Below, piece by piece: positions 1 through 10,673 of a stretch of 64,000 nt of DNA (position 1 is its first letter; each line of letters starts with the position of its first letter). This DNA is from Closterium sp. NIES-65 (Eukaryota > Streptophyta > Zygnematophyceae > Desmidiales > Closteriaceae), in assembly GCA_948144175.1 (NCBI GenBank), contig CANXME010002134.1, positions 248,001-312,000 on the forward strand, read 5' to 3'. Below the pieces are notes generated by a model. That model did not search any database. It saw only the letters and a program-made list of their open reading frames with translations, and had not been told where the DNA came from. Position numbers and translations under genes: made by a program.

Positions 1-1
1 G

Positions 2-3000
2 CTGCTCGATAGTGGGTGCTCCCACCACCTGATTGGGACGAAGGCGGTCTTCGTTAACATGGCGCCGAGCGACGGAGTGAAGCACGTATGTGGATTTAAC
101 GGGGCGCTGCAGCCTGTCGAGGGTCGCGGAACCGTCGCTCTACAAGGGCAGGCCGGGAAGCATGTCCGCATCCCCGACGTGCTCTAGGTTACGGGCGTAC
201 AGACGAACCTTTTGTCAGCTGGCCAACTGAAGGAGAGCGAAGTGCAGCTGCAGGGTGATGGTGACGAGATGCTGTTTGTCGCCGCGAGCGGGGAGGTGCT
301 CGATCGAGCAAGCTACACCAGACGAGTCCTCTGCACCGACCTTCACCCTAGCTCGACGCGGTCGCCGTCGACCGAGGTGGTGGCTCTGCGGACGATCGTC
401 TTGGCGACCAAGTCGACCCCTAACAAGTGCATGCGAGGCTCGCGCACGTCGGCGTCAACACGATCAAGATCTCGGCGAAGCATGAGGTTGTTGTTGGGAT
501 CGACATCACGCCGTCGACCGGAGTAGACCCGCCATGTGTCTCGTACATTGGAGGAAAGCTGGCACGGCACACCTTCCCCGACAAGGGCTCGGACGCCCAG
601 GAGGCACTTGCTATCGTGCACATTGACTTGTGCGGGCCATTTCGGGTGGCTGCCAAGGATGGCAGCTTGTACTTCCTGGTGCTGAAGGACTGACATACTT
701 GGTTCGTGTGGGCAATGCCGGTTGCTAAGAAGAGCGACGTGCTGTAGGAGTTCCAAAAGTGGTTGGTGCTAATGGAATGGCAGACGAAGAAGTCGGAGCG
801 GTCGCTTCGCTCAGGCCGGGGAGGGGAGTTCCTCGGAAAGGATTTCACCAACTTCGTCGACGGGAAGGGCATCGTCCACGACCACACGTCGGTCGAGGTG
901 ATCTTCTACGAGACGCTGTCGCTGGAGGTGTGGAAGGCGAAGTATGAGCCGAAGTATGCAGGCACACCCGCCAACGGACACCTCGACGGCGACAGCGTCT
1001 CGTGCCCTACAATACGCAACAGAACGGCATGGCTGAGCGGGAGATGCGTACGGTCGTCGAGTCCGTGCGGACGATGCTGCTGCACATGGGCGTGCAGCAC
1101 CACTAGTGGCACCTCCCTCTTCGATAAGCTGTCTGGGTGCGCAACTGCTTGGAGCGGTTGACGACGCCGCCGGGGAAGACACCGTACCAGCTGCTGACCG
1201 GGAAGAAGCCCGACCTTACGCTGGCGCGGGTGTGGGGCTACATGGTGTAGTTCATGGTTCCCGAGCAACAGCGTGGTGGGAAGCTGGTGCTGAAGGCTCG
1301 CTGGGAGCTTCACCTGGGTGTGTCGCCGGAGAGCAAGGGCTGGGAGGTGCTCAACCTGACCGACAACAAGGGAGTCACATTGGTCGAGGTGATCTTCTAC
1401 AAGACGCTGTCGCTGGAGGTGTGGAAGGCGAAGTATGGGCCGAAGCATGCAGGCACACCCGCCAACGGACACCTCGACGGCGACGGTTCCACTTCTCGCC
1501 GAAGTCGACGAGCCTGCTGATGAGGATGTTGTGGAGGTTCTTCCACCTCCCCCTGTTCTTGCTCCTCCCTCCACCGTCGCAGATCGGCCTGCGTCGACAT
1601 TTGAGTCGGCCACCGGCAATAAGGGGAGCCTTGAGGCGTCGCCTGTGGCGCCGGCCAGTGGCATCGCCGACGGTCGACAAGGCGCCAAGCTTGTCGATCA
1701 GGATGGGAAGTCGTCGTCGACAGGGGAGCACCAGATAGGGGAGCCGGTCAAATAGGAGGCATCAGCAGGGGTACACTTGACAGGGGAGCAGCAGCTGGGG
1801 CGGCCGACGAGGAGCTGTCGAAGTCAGCAGCAGGCGAGCAGCTGGTCGAAGGGTTGAAGCAGCTGGTCGAGGACGATGATGTCGACGAGGAAGGGGAGCA
1901 GTCGGCGGGTGAGGAGTCCACCGACATCGACGTGGTGGAAGTGCCGATCACGAAGCCTGAGCTGTGACGCACAGGTCGAGCTCGACGGCCGCCTGAGCGG
2001 CTGAGCTTCCACGCCTGCCTACCGCTAGCTGCCTTCACCACGGTGTACGACGAGGTCAACGATGACCTGTTGTACGACGACGCCGAGGAGGATGAAGACC
2101 TGCTGGAGCTCGACCCCGGCGTGCATGCCGACCCCAAACACCGCTAGGACATCGCCCCGATGACGGTGAAGGAGGCGCTGTCGAGCTGGAAGGGCGAGGC
2201 GGTGAAGGTCGCCATGGAAGAAGAGATCCGCAGGCTCATTGGTATGGGGACTTGGGAGCTGGTCGAACGCCCACGCGGGGTGAACATTATGAAGAACCGG
2301 TGGGTGCTGACGACCAAGTACCGCATCGATGACACCGTCGAGCGCGAGAAGGCAAGGGTGGTCGTGAAGGGCTTCACGTAGGAGTACGGTGCCGACTATG
2401 ACTAGACGTACTCGCCGGTGAGCAGCTACGTCACACTGAGGATCTTCCTTAGCATCGTCGCCGTCCTCGACCTCAACCTGATGCAGCTCGACATGAAGAA
2501 CGCCTTCCTGCAGAGCAAGCTCGACAGAGTGCTCTACATGTACCAGCTGGACTACTTGGACGATGGGACCGGCCGGGTGTGTAAGCTGCTGAAGAGCCTC
2601 TACGGGCTCAAGCAGTCGCCGCTGCTGTGGTACAGGGCTCTCGACATTGTGTTGCTGGGCGCTGGCTGGAAGAAGAGCCAGATCGACGAGGCGCTCTACT
2701 TCAAAGTTGGCGACGACGGAGTGATCTGCTGGGTGTTGGTCTACGTCGACGACCTGCTTGCCGCCAGCAGCAGCACCGCGATGCTGAAGGAGCTACTGGA
2801 GGCCGCCTTCGAGCTGCGTGAGATCTCGCCGGTGGTGAAGTACCTCGGCCTAGAGATCCTGCGCGACAAGTCGGCCAGGAAGCTGTGGCTACACTAGCAA
2901 GGTTACGCCGAAAAGCTGAGCAAGCGCTTCATCGACGAGGAGCAGGGCGGTCGAGTCCCGAAGGCGCTGGTCTCAATCGACGCCTACGCTGAGCTGACGT

Positions 3001-3190
3001 TTGACAACGAGGAGGCCCAGGAGCGCGAGGAGGAGGAGTACCGGCAGAAGGTCGGCTCTCTGCAGTTCGCGGCGACGACGACGAGGCCGGACATCGCGTT
3101 CGCCTGCAGCAAGCTGGGGAGCAGCCTCACAGTGAGGAGCGACCAGCATTGGCGCGAGGTCGATCGCTGCCTTGCCTACCTCGCCAGGGA
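2..3190 (+). pseudogene. Decayed Ty1/copia polyprotein (element J), 3' truncated
   Basis: Remnant of a copia Gag-Pol polyprotein. Seen in order: an aspartic protease core (Asp-Ser-Gly at about 8-16), a GAG-pre-integrase segment (HARLAHVG near 430), an integrase core with a QQNGMAERE box near 1010-1040, reverse transcriptase from about 2160 with a YVDD box near 2740-2757, and the connection to RNase H near 3060-3180 (TRPDIAFA). It stops abruptly at LAYLARD, so RNase H and the 3' LTR are missing; the 5' end lies outside the window. In-frame stops occur near 185, 525, 691, 745, 1107, 1249, 1753, 1965, 2145, 2380, 2403 and 2896. Most are TAG, often where relatives carry Gln. Frameshifts occur near 420 and around a 103-bp internal duplication. 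It cannot encode a working polyprotein. Confidence 0.9.
891..993 (+). repeat. 103-bp direct duplication inside element J (copy 1)
   Basis: This 103-bp stretch matches 1382-1484 with about three substitutions. It sits inside the integrase core, just before the QQNGMAERE box, where it breaks the frame. Copy 2 lies in its expected place, at the integrase C-terminal end after the NKGVTLVEVIFYK segment. Copy 1 is therefore the displaced one. Confidence 0.85.
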
Positions 3191-3912
3191 TATGTTTTTT
3201 TCTGAGGAAGCAGTGATTGGACCGAATCACTGATCCCCTGCATGGTGAGGGACCTCGGGGTCGCATGGTGCAGCGTATCAGAAAATGGGCTCTTTGCTAG
3301 GGAAAATGGGGTTGTTATATCGAGCCTTGATAACCTTTCACGCGCTTATCAAAGAAGGTTCCAGGGTGGTCAGTTCACTGTAGCCCATCCCCCTCGCCCT
3401 TTTTTTTTATGCCTGCCAAACTGGGCTCTTGTATTCTTCTCAGGGTATGTAGAAAGCGGCATTTTATTGGACAGCCAAGAGGTCTTTCAATGCACGGAGA
3501 ATGACTGTAATGGACATTAGAAGCTTAGGTAAACAGTAGAAAACTATCCTGGCATGCATTCATAAAAACTGGATTCACTTTGAAAACAATGTTCTAGATC
3601 AAATGCATGCAAGCTGGTCACCATGAACCAATAAGATGATATCGGCCATGGAGTGGGAGAGCAGAAATAAGGGAGAGCAGCAATACGGGATATTATGCAC
3701 CGCTGTAAGAGCACGACTAGAGAGTGCAGTTCACTCCTCTAAGTATTGAGATGGGGGGTGTCTAGGTGGGCGTTGGATGCGGCAGCATGGGGACACAAAT
3801 ATTTGACTTGCCATTTCTACGGGGGCTTGCCGGGAGGATGACCAGTCATTTTCTTCATATCTCATTGGATCCTCGAAGGCTATGACTGGTGAGGCATTGC
3901 AGCGTACTTAGG
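3191..3912. other. Low-copy sequence, no gene recognised
   Basis: About 720 bases of more AT-balanced sequence between the truncated copia J and element I. The longest open frame (3242-3520 on +) has no recognisable domain and an ordinary length for chance. I see no repeat, RNA gene or terminal structure. It probably represents pre-insertion host DNA. Confidence 0.5.
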
Positions 3913-4135
3913 TGTTAAATGTTGCAGCCTGTAGTGAGGCTTGTGTTGTCTGCTTGCTTTGTTTGTACTCTTTAATATACCTCTGTGAACTCTTGGACTG
4001 GTCTTGTGGCCCCTTGCTTGTACTCGGACTGTGTGGTAACGTTGTGATCCACCCTGAGCTTTGTCTCGTTGTGACTGGTCTTGTGACCATACGGTTTGGT
4101 TGTTGCATGACACCCCAAACTTAGATTATGGGGTG
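3913..4135 (+). repeat. Deleted first unit of the element I tandem: LTR start fused to 3' internal end
   Basis: 3913-3944 matches the first 32 bases of the element I LTR. 3945-4135 matches 16860-17055, the 3' untranslated region and polypurine tract that precede the right LTR. Nearly all of one internal region and most of one LTR have been lost between them. Confidence 0.75.
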
Positions 4136-4244
4136 TGTCAAATGTTGTAGCCTGTAGTGAGACTTGTCATGTGGGGTACAGTTGTTTGGGGTAGGTATAT
4201 GTACCCCAACTCACAGTTATACACACATCATTCTGTTTCTGACA
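4136..4244 (+). repeat. LTR of element I (internal copy of the tandem)
   Basis: A 109-bp LTR beginning TGTCAAATG and ending TTTCTGACA, matching 17056-17165 with scattered differences. It is preceded by a purine-rich ATTATGGGGTG and followed by TGGTATCA, the start of an initiator-Met tRNA primer site. It therefore serves as both the 3' LTR of the left unit and the 5' LTR of the right unit. Confidence 0.85.
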
Positions 4245-4277
4245 TGGTATCACCTAGGTTAGGATCCTGTTGGATCC
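4245..4277 (+). promoter_or_regulatory. Primer binding site and adjacent stem-loop of element I
   Basis: TGGTATCA directly follows the LTR, as in initiator-Met tRNA primer sites. It is followed by GGATCC-TGTT-GGATCC (4262-4277), a six-base stem with a four-base loop. The same arrangement with different stem sequences occurs in elements A, B, E, G and H. Confidence 0.65.
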
Positions 4278-4698
4278 CGTTCCTCCCTCTTGAGCTTCTC
4301 TCTCGTGCCCGTTGCGGCGAGCATACCACGCCCGTAGCGCTCGTCCCGTCCCCTAGCACCCGTTGCGCCCGTCCCGTCCCATCCCCTCGCGTCCATAGCG
4401 CCCGTCCCGCCCCCTCGCGTCCATAGCGCCCGTTACCTCCTGTCCCTCACGCCCGTCGCACCTCCCTGCCCGTCGCGTCGTGCCCTGCCTGTCCCCTCAC
4501 GTCGCGCCCGTCCCGTCCAGTCCGCTTGCGCCCGTCTCGCCTCCTTGCCCTCCGCGTCACGCCTTGCCCATCCTGTTGCGTCGCGCCCTGCCCATCCCGT
4601 CCCCTCGCGCCCGTCGCACCTCCCTGTCCATTGCGTCGCGCCCTGCTCGTCATATTACATCGCGTCTGTCATGTCTCGTCCCCTTGCGCCCAACACGC
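4278..4698 (+). repeat. GC-rich leader repeats of element I (left part)
   Basis: Imperfect short repeats built from CCCGTC, GTCGCG and GCGCCC words fill the untranslated leader. They resume at 10361 after element A. Open frames here are compositional by-products (Arg/Pro/Ser/Ala only) and I do not call them genes. Confidence 0.7.
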
Positions 4699-4830
4699 TG
4701 TTGAAATGAATGAACAGGAATGATTGAACTAACAGTGAAATCAGTACAAGTACCTAACCCTATAATTGTGTACCCCCTATAGGCTAACCCACTGTAGCCT
4801 AAACAAGCACAACATATATAATGTTTGACA
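4699..4830 (-). repeat. 3' LTR of element A
   Basis: A 132-bp LTR with TG...CA ends. It equals 10229-10360 except for one T/G difference. A TATATAT stretch near its minus-strand start could serve as the TATA element. Confidence 0.95.
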
Positions 4831-5042
4831 CACCCCCATAGGCGAAGTGGGGGAGAACTAGGGGTCACAAGACCAGTCAAGTAAAGCAAAGCAAAGCAAG
4901 CTCAGGGTGGATCACAAAGTCACCACACATTCCGAGCACAAGTTCAAGGCCACAAGGCCAGTTCATATGCATGAGTAAATATACATATAAGGCTAGACAA
5001 GCAAGAGCAGGTATATATATATATGTAACAGTACAAGCAAGG
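4831..5042 (-). promoter_or_regulatory. 3' untranslated region of element A with polypurine tract and conserved box
   Basis: 4831-4850 reads, on the minus strand, as a G-rich polypurine tract abutting the LTR. Further in, about 4898-4950, lies a box of about 50 bases (core GTGATCCACCCTGAGCTT on the minus strand). It recurs in B (28749-28800), G (46245-46298), H (54528-54580) and both ends of I. Confidence 0.65.
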
Positions 5043-8000
5043 TCAAGAGGTGAGCAAGTGAGGCAAGACAGGTACAAGACCCAGCTGGGTGCGGAAGCGC
5101 TGATGATCACAAGGCGCAAGTGCCTTGGTGAAGACATCAGCAGTGTTGGCCTCAGAGGCCACGTACGCAAGCCGCAACTGACCATGCTGCTGTAGCTCAC
5201 GAGCAAGGAAGTAGCGGAGAGCAATGTGTTTTGTTCTGTGCTCCAGTCTCTGCTCTCGACACAAGGCCAGCATGGCCTTGTTGTCTACGTACAGGACTGG
5301 AGGAGAACGAGGCGGCTCTCCAGGGTCGGTCAGCAGGTAGGTGAGCCAGCAAAGCTCCTGAACAGCCATGGCCCCTGCGTAGATCTCAGCCTCACAACTG
5401 GAGCCGAGAACAGAAGACGAGCAAGTAGCCCGCCACGAAACAAAGCCGGAACCAAGGCTGAAGGTGTAACCCTGTGACGACCGCTGCGTAGCCTGATCGT
5501 CAGCCCAAGAAGCGTCTGCGTGACCAGTGAGGACCACTGGACTCTGCCCTCCAAGCACTAGCCCCATGCCCGACGTATTGCACAATTAGCGCAACACCAT
5601 GTGCTCTGGTTGGTGTCTCCCAAGAGCAACATAGTGCGCGAGAATGCTAAGAGGGTATGCAAGGTCAGGTCCTGTGCAGGTCATCAGGTACATGAGGCAG
5701 CCAACAAGCTCATGGTACGGGCCACTCGACTCAACGGACTCATCCGAAGGCAGAGCTGAGAGCGAGTGGCGAGTAGGCAGAGGAGTGGCCTGAGGCGAGG
5801 AGTACGTGAAGCCGAAGCGCTGAAGGACCTGCTGCACCATGTGTGACTGAGTCAGGGTGATGGTGCGGCGTGCTCTGTCCCGGGTGATCTGCAAGCCAAG
5901 GTAGCTACGCAGTTCACCCAGGTCTGTGCACGTGTGTCTCTTCTGCAGCTCGGACTTCACGTAGGCGATTCCAGCAGTGTCAGCTGTGGCAAAGACCAAG
6001 TCGTCGACGTACACAAGGATGTAGAACGACGTCAAAGAAGTGTCGGTGCGTAGAAACAGCGACGGGTCGACAGTAGAGGGAGCAAACCCAAGAGCCGCAA
6101 GCGTAGTCCTCAGTGTGTCGTGCCACTCACGCGGTGCCTGGCGGAGACCGTAGACTGGCCGCCGGAGACTCCACTGGGTGCCAGGAGGAAAAGACCCAGT
6201 GAAACCAGGTGGGCGACGCAGCCAGATCTCCTCGTGTAGGCTGCCCTGCAAGAAAGCAGTGCTGAAGTCAAGAGAGTGTAGCTCGTAGTCACGGTGAGCA
6301 GCTATGTGCAGCAGTACCCGAAGAGTGGTCATCTTCAGGGTGGGAGAGAAGGTCTGAAAGTAGTCAACTCCCTGCCGCTGACTGAAGCCACGAGCCACGT
6401 AACGCGCCTTGAAGACAGGCGGAGAACCCGGCGGCCGCTTCACCCTGAAAATCCACATGCCACTGACGATGTTCGCCCCAGGAGTGGGGACAGCGTCAAC
6501 GTAGGTGCCTGTGGACTTCAAGGAAGCCATCTCTGCATCCATAGCTGCCTGCCACTGAGAAGAGTAGGGACCCTCTATCGCCTCCGCGTAAGAGCGCGGA
6601 GTCGGGATGTCAAGTGCATCCGGGTCTCCCTCAGGGGTAAGCAGTACGGACACGAGATGAGGTGAAGCAGCGGCCAAGCACTGGAACTCCTCCTGCCTGT
6701 CCTCAAGGACGTACGTGCCAAGGGCACACTCACCCCCGACGGACGGAAGACAGACAGACTCAGACTCAGCGACAAGACTAGCAGCGTAGTCTAGACGACA
6801 CCGAGCAGCAAAGTCGACGAGCTCAGCAACTAGGGTAGACGCAGCAGTGGACTCAAAAGAAGGGTCAATGACGACAGTAGCAAGGAGACGCGTGACAGTA
6901 GGACTGGTAGCACGAGGAGAGTCCGACTCCGGGTCGGGAAGAGCAGGAAGAGAGGACTCAGGAGGAGAAGGCAAAGGGGCACGCAGAGGAGCAGTGGACG
7001 GACGCAGAGACATCCGGTGCGTGCCAGGGACAGGAGGAGGACGCTGACGCGAACCGCAACCTCTAGTGCGCGCAGTACGGACAGGTGACGCAGGGCGAGA
7101 TGCTGGCTCACGACGCTCAGCAAGACCTCTAGTAGGACCAGTGTAGGGAGAAGGAGCAGGCAGTGGGGAGGCGGGCTGTGCGAATCCAAGGGATCAAGAC
7201 ATCCGGGACCTCACCCTTGGTGCGCAAGGGGAAGACCGTGGTGTAGCGCGAGTAGTCGTCAACAACTATCAGGAAGTACCTCTCCTGACCCCGACCACGG
7301 ACGCGGGCTGGGCCCCACACGTCCATGTGGAGCGTTTGCAAGGGAGCAGTTGTCGGAGGAAACGAGGAGGAGTGAGGAGCGGCGCGCTGCCGCCCCTCGA
7401 CACAGGGAAGACAGGGAGGAGCAGGCAAGGGTGGGAGGGGAGGGAGGACTCTGGGAAGACCGGAGACAAGGTACCGGGAGTGCATGGCACGAAGGCGCTG
7501 CACAGACGGGTGGCCAAGTCGGTGGTGCCAGAGGACAGTCTCGTGCGCTAGAGAGCGACACGAGCAGGGGGCAGACAGCTGACCTGACGCGGACGCAGAC
7601 GCAGACGCAGCGACCTGAGGGGACTCAATGGTCAGTGTGTACAGGTCGGACCCCGGCTGCCGAGTGAAGGTAGCCAAGTGGCGGCCTGTACGAGCACACG
7701 TGCAGTGTGTCACGCGCTCGTAGGCAGGGGTGAACTGGTGAACACCCCCGTCCTGGAGTGCACTACCTGCCACCAAGTTCGTAGAGAACGAGGGGAGGTG
7801 GAGACCTGACAGTGTGCCCGACGGGACCGCAGGACAGGGAAGGACAGTGGAGGAGGTCGCAATGACCGGACCTCCAGAGGGGTCAGTGAGGGAGACAACA
7901 TCTGGCCGAGCAAGCGGCTCAAGGGCAGTGCGATCACGAAAGAAGCAGCGAGAAGCACCTGAGTCCAGTGTGAATGTGTGCAGTGCTGTCGTCGACTCAG

Positions 8001-9473
8001 TACCAGGGGGGGCAGACGCACAAGCACCTAGAGCAACTGCCTCACCAGCACCTGGGGTAGCAGACACGCGAGTACCTGGAGCGGCTGACGCATTAGTCCT
8101 AATGCCCGGGTCGGGCGGCACACACAGGAACTCAGCACCCTCTCCACTAGTAGACATCACATACATAGCAGTGAGAATAGCATCAAAGTCTAGAGCATAG
8201 ATATCAATCCCCTTCTTCAAGAGATCAACCCAGCGGGGCAGCTCACTGGCCTGAGGGAACTGAACACGCCAAGCGTCGTTGAGACGAGCGAAGCAGCGCT
8301 GTGTGGCGTGCGGTCCCCCATACAGCTGACCAGTGCGGTCACCAGTGCGAATGACGTACGTGCAGCTAAAGCCACCCCCCCCCCCCCCCCCCCCCCGTGC
8401 TGAGAGTACCACTCACGGACCTCCTGGGGCGACGGAGTGTGCTGCTGGCTCTGGCCACCGCCAGCGCCTCCACGACCACCACCACCGCCGCCACCTCCTC
8501 GACCACCCCAACCCCTACCGGCGCCGCGTCCACCGCCAACCCCACCACCGCCTCCGCCCCTGCCACCTCCCCCGCCGCTGCCGCCACCACCCCCACCGCT
8601 GCCACTAGCCCCTCCAGACGCGCCACCACCCCCACCGCCGCCACCGCCCCCACCACCGCCTCCCCCGCTGTCACCGCCACTGCCCTTGCCCCCTTTGCCC
8701 TTGCCACTCCGGCGCCCGCTCGAAGCAGACGCAGTACCGACCTTCTCAGCACCAAGGAGGTCGACAGCAGCAGCAGAGGCGACAGAGGGAAGAAGGGGGG
8801 AAGGAGAACACCCCTCAAAGAACGGGGTACGGGGGTCGCCACGAGAGGCACCTACAGCGACTATGCTAGCCTCAGCTACAAGGAGTTCCTTCTCGAGGAG
8901 GGCGATGGTGAGCTCAGTGGGGCAGCGAGCTAGGAAGTGGTCCCTGACTGAGCGCAGAGTGTCAGGGAGGCGGGTGACTAGGTGGTAGAGAGTGAGCCAG
9001 AGTGGGGGTGGGTTCTTGGCAAGGAACTCATCAGGCATGGCGGCGCGGAAGCGAGCCTCACTAGTGCGGAGGTGCGTAATGAGGTCAGCGACTGTGTGGA
9101 AAGAGGCTAAGTCGGGGAACAGGTAGGGAAGAGAGAGACGGCCTAGTGCAGCAGAGGCCGGTGAGGAGTAGCGGGCAACGACAGCAGTGTACAGTGCCTG
9201 TGCAGTCTTGTGCTGCCCAAAGTGCTCGCGCTCATCTATCGGCAGGGAGTTGCGAATAGCGAAGCGAGCGTGGGCGTCACGAGTCTGCCACTGTGAGCGG
9301 GCAGTGCTGTCAGCAGTAGCAGCAGGAGCAAGAGCATGGCCTAGGGCGTGATCGTACAGTGAGATGTCCTCCTTGGCAGTGGGCTGTAGGAAGAGGTGTA
9401 GATCATCTAGCCAGGTTTCGAACTTCACTGGGCGGCCCTCAGCATCGAAAGCCAGTACAGGAGGGCTAGCCAT
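5043..9473 (-). pseudogene. Gag-Pol of copia element A (frameshifted, integrase deleted)
   Basis: Minus strand. Gag starts at 9473 (MASPPVLAF) with a UBN2-type capsid region, then a Gly-rich linker around the 22-base C run at 8375-8396, where the frame breaks. In the next frame come an unusual CCHC-like knuckle in which the second Cys is Tyr, a protease with LDSGAS near 7950, a GAG-pre-integrase HHRLGHPS...CVEGR (about 7530-7390) and the integrase start HMDVWGP. The second half of integrase and the linker are deleted near 7180. Reverse transcriptase (YVDD near 6010) and the connection region occupy 7013-5586. A stop follows (a TAC Tyr codon read as TAA near 5586, by comparison with copies B and G), then RNase H down to 5043. 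It lacks the second and third integrase catalytic acids, so it is not autonomous. Confidence 0.9.
8375..8396. repeat. 22-base C homopolymer in gag of element A
   Basis: An unbroken run of 22 C (G on the coding strand) within a Gly-rich gag linker. The reading frame changes across it, so it is a likely slippage site. Confidence 0.9.
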
Positions 9474-10200
9474 AGCAGTAGTAGGAGTAATAGCAGTAGG
9501 GGCACCCCAAAAACAGTAGGCAGTGCGACTCAGGTAGGGCGGCTCGGTCCAGTACGGGCGGCGTGGCTCGGTTCAGGTAGGGCGGCGCGGCTCGGGAAGG
9601 GCGGCGCGGCTAGGTTCGGGCAGCGCGGCTCGGTTTGGGCTGGGCGGCTCGGTTTGGGCGGCTCGGTTCGGGCGGCTCGGTTCGGGCTGGGCGGCTTGGT
9701 TCGGGCGGCTCGGTTCGGGCAGGGTGGCTCGGTTCGGGCTGCTCGGGTCGGGCGGCTCGTTCTTGGGGGGGGGGCGTTCGGGGCCTCTAGGGGCGAGCGC
9801 GGGGCCGTAAGGGGCCGCTAAGGGCGAGCGCGGGGCCGATCGGGGCCTCTAGAGGCGAGCCCGGGGCCGTAAGGGGCCGCTAGGGGCGAGCGCGGGGCCG
9901 TAAGGGGCCGCTAAGAGCGAGCGCGGGGCCGTTCGGGGCCTCTAGGGGCGAGCGCGGGGCCGTAAGGGGCCGCTAAGGGCGAGCGCGGGGCCGATTGGGG
10001 CCTCTAGGGGCGAGCGCGGGGCTGTAAGGGGGCGCTAAGGGCGAGCGCGTGGGCCGACGGGGCCTTAAGGGGCGGCGCGCGAGTCGCTAAGGGGCGGGTC
10101 GCGGGTCGCGGGGCCTTAGAGGGCCGTGAAAACCGAGGCGCCCTAGGGCGCAGGTAGGTAGGTAGGTAGGTAGGTAGGTAGTGGTGGGCCCTAAAAAATC
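9474..10200 (-). repeat. GC-rich leader of element A with tandem repeats
   Basis: Untranslated leader between primer site and gag. 9530-9760 holds repeats of CGGCTCGGTTCGGGC type. 9775-10060 holds about five imperfect ~60-base repeats built from GGGGCCTCTAGGGGCGAGCG and GGGGCCGTAAGGGGCCGCTA. 10152-10181 is a (GGTA)n microsatellite. No coding sequence is supported. Confidence 0.8.
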
Positions 10201-10228
10201 GGTCCTAGGAAGGACCTGCTCTATACCA
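10201..10228 (-). promoter_or_regulatory. Primer binding site and stem-loop of element A
   Basis: On the minus strand TGGTATAGAGC directly follows the 5' LTR. It is followed by a perfect hairpin: GGTCCT (10201-10206), a four-base loop, AGGACC (10211-10216). Confidence 0.75.
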
Positions 10229-10360
10229 TGTTGAAATGAATGAACAGGAATGATTGAACTAACAGTGAAATCAGTACAAGTACCTAACCCTAGAATTGTG
10301 TACCCCCTATAGGCTAACCCACTGTAGCCTAAACAAGCACAACATATATAATGTTTGACA
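10229..10360 (-). repeat. 5' LTR of element A
   Basis: 132-bp partner of the LTR at 4699-4830, followed by the second copy of the target duplication CACGC. Confidence 0.95.
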
Positions 10361-10673
10361 CACGCCTCTCTGCCCATCGCGTTGCGCCCTGCCCTTCCCG
10401 TCGTGTCGCGCCTGTCCCGTCCCCTCCCCTCACGCCTGTCGTGCCTCCCTGCCCGTCGCGTCGCACCCTGCCCGTCTCGTCGCGTCGCGCCCGTCCCATC
10501 CCGTCCCCTCGCTCCCCTTGTGCCTGCCTGCCCGTGGCGTCGCACCCTGCCCATCCTATCGTGTTGCGCCTTGCCCGTCCTGTCGTGTCACGCCTTGCCC
10601 GTCCCCATCAGCTAGGGTCTCCTCAGCCAAACTAAGACGTGGCAGTAGTAGCTCCCTCCCCTCCGCATTAGCT
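10361..10673 (+). repeat. GC-rich leader repeats of element I (right part)
   Basis: Continuation of the 4278-4698 leader beyond element A, with the same CCCGTC/GTCGCG word composition. It ends just before the gag start codon at 10674. Confidence 0.7.

Larger units (their letters stand above)
4699..10360 (-). mobile_element. Ty1/copia retrotransposon A, complete with target duplication
   Basis: A minus-strand element bounded by two 132-bp LTRs (4699-4830 and 10229-10360) that differ at one base. The target duplication CACGC is exact (4694-4698 and 10361-10365). The primer site TGGTATAGAGC lies against the 5' LTR and the polypurine tract CTATGGGGGTG against the 3' LTR. It is inserted in the GC-rich leader of element I. 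The coding region keeps gag, protease, reverse transcriptase and RNase H, but has lost much of integrase through an internal deletion near 7180 and has a frameshift at a 22-base C run. Near-identical LTRs suggest recent insertion. Confidence 0.95.

Noticed and set aside
185-2898. TAG read as Gln (alternative nuclear code, as in some ulvophyte algae)
   Set aside because: TAG ends the intact MULE transposase frame, young element F uses CAG for Gln throughout and contains no internal TAG, and J and I also carry TGA or TAA stops and frameshifts. Decay explains the pattern better.
3242-3520. 92-codon open frame in low-copy sequence
   Set aside because: No domain or signal; composition typical of non-coding DNA.
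10351-10635. Arg/Pro/Ser-rich open frames in the leader of element I
   Set aside because: GC-rich tandem repeats leave frames open by composition; the same happens in the leaders of A, B and G.
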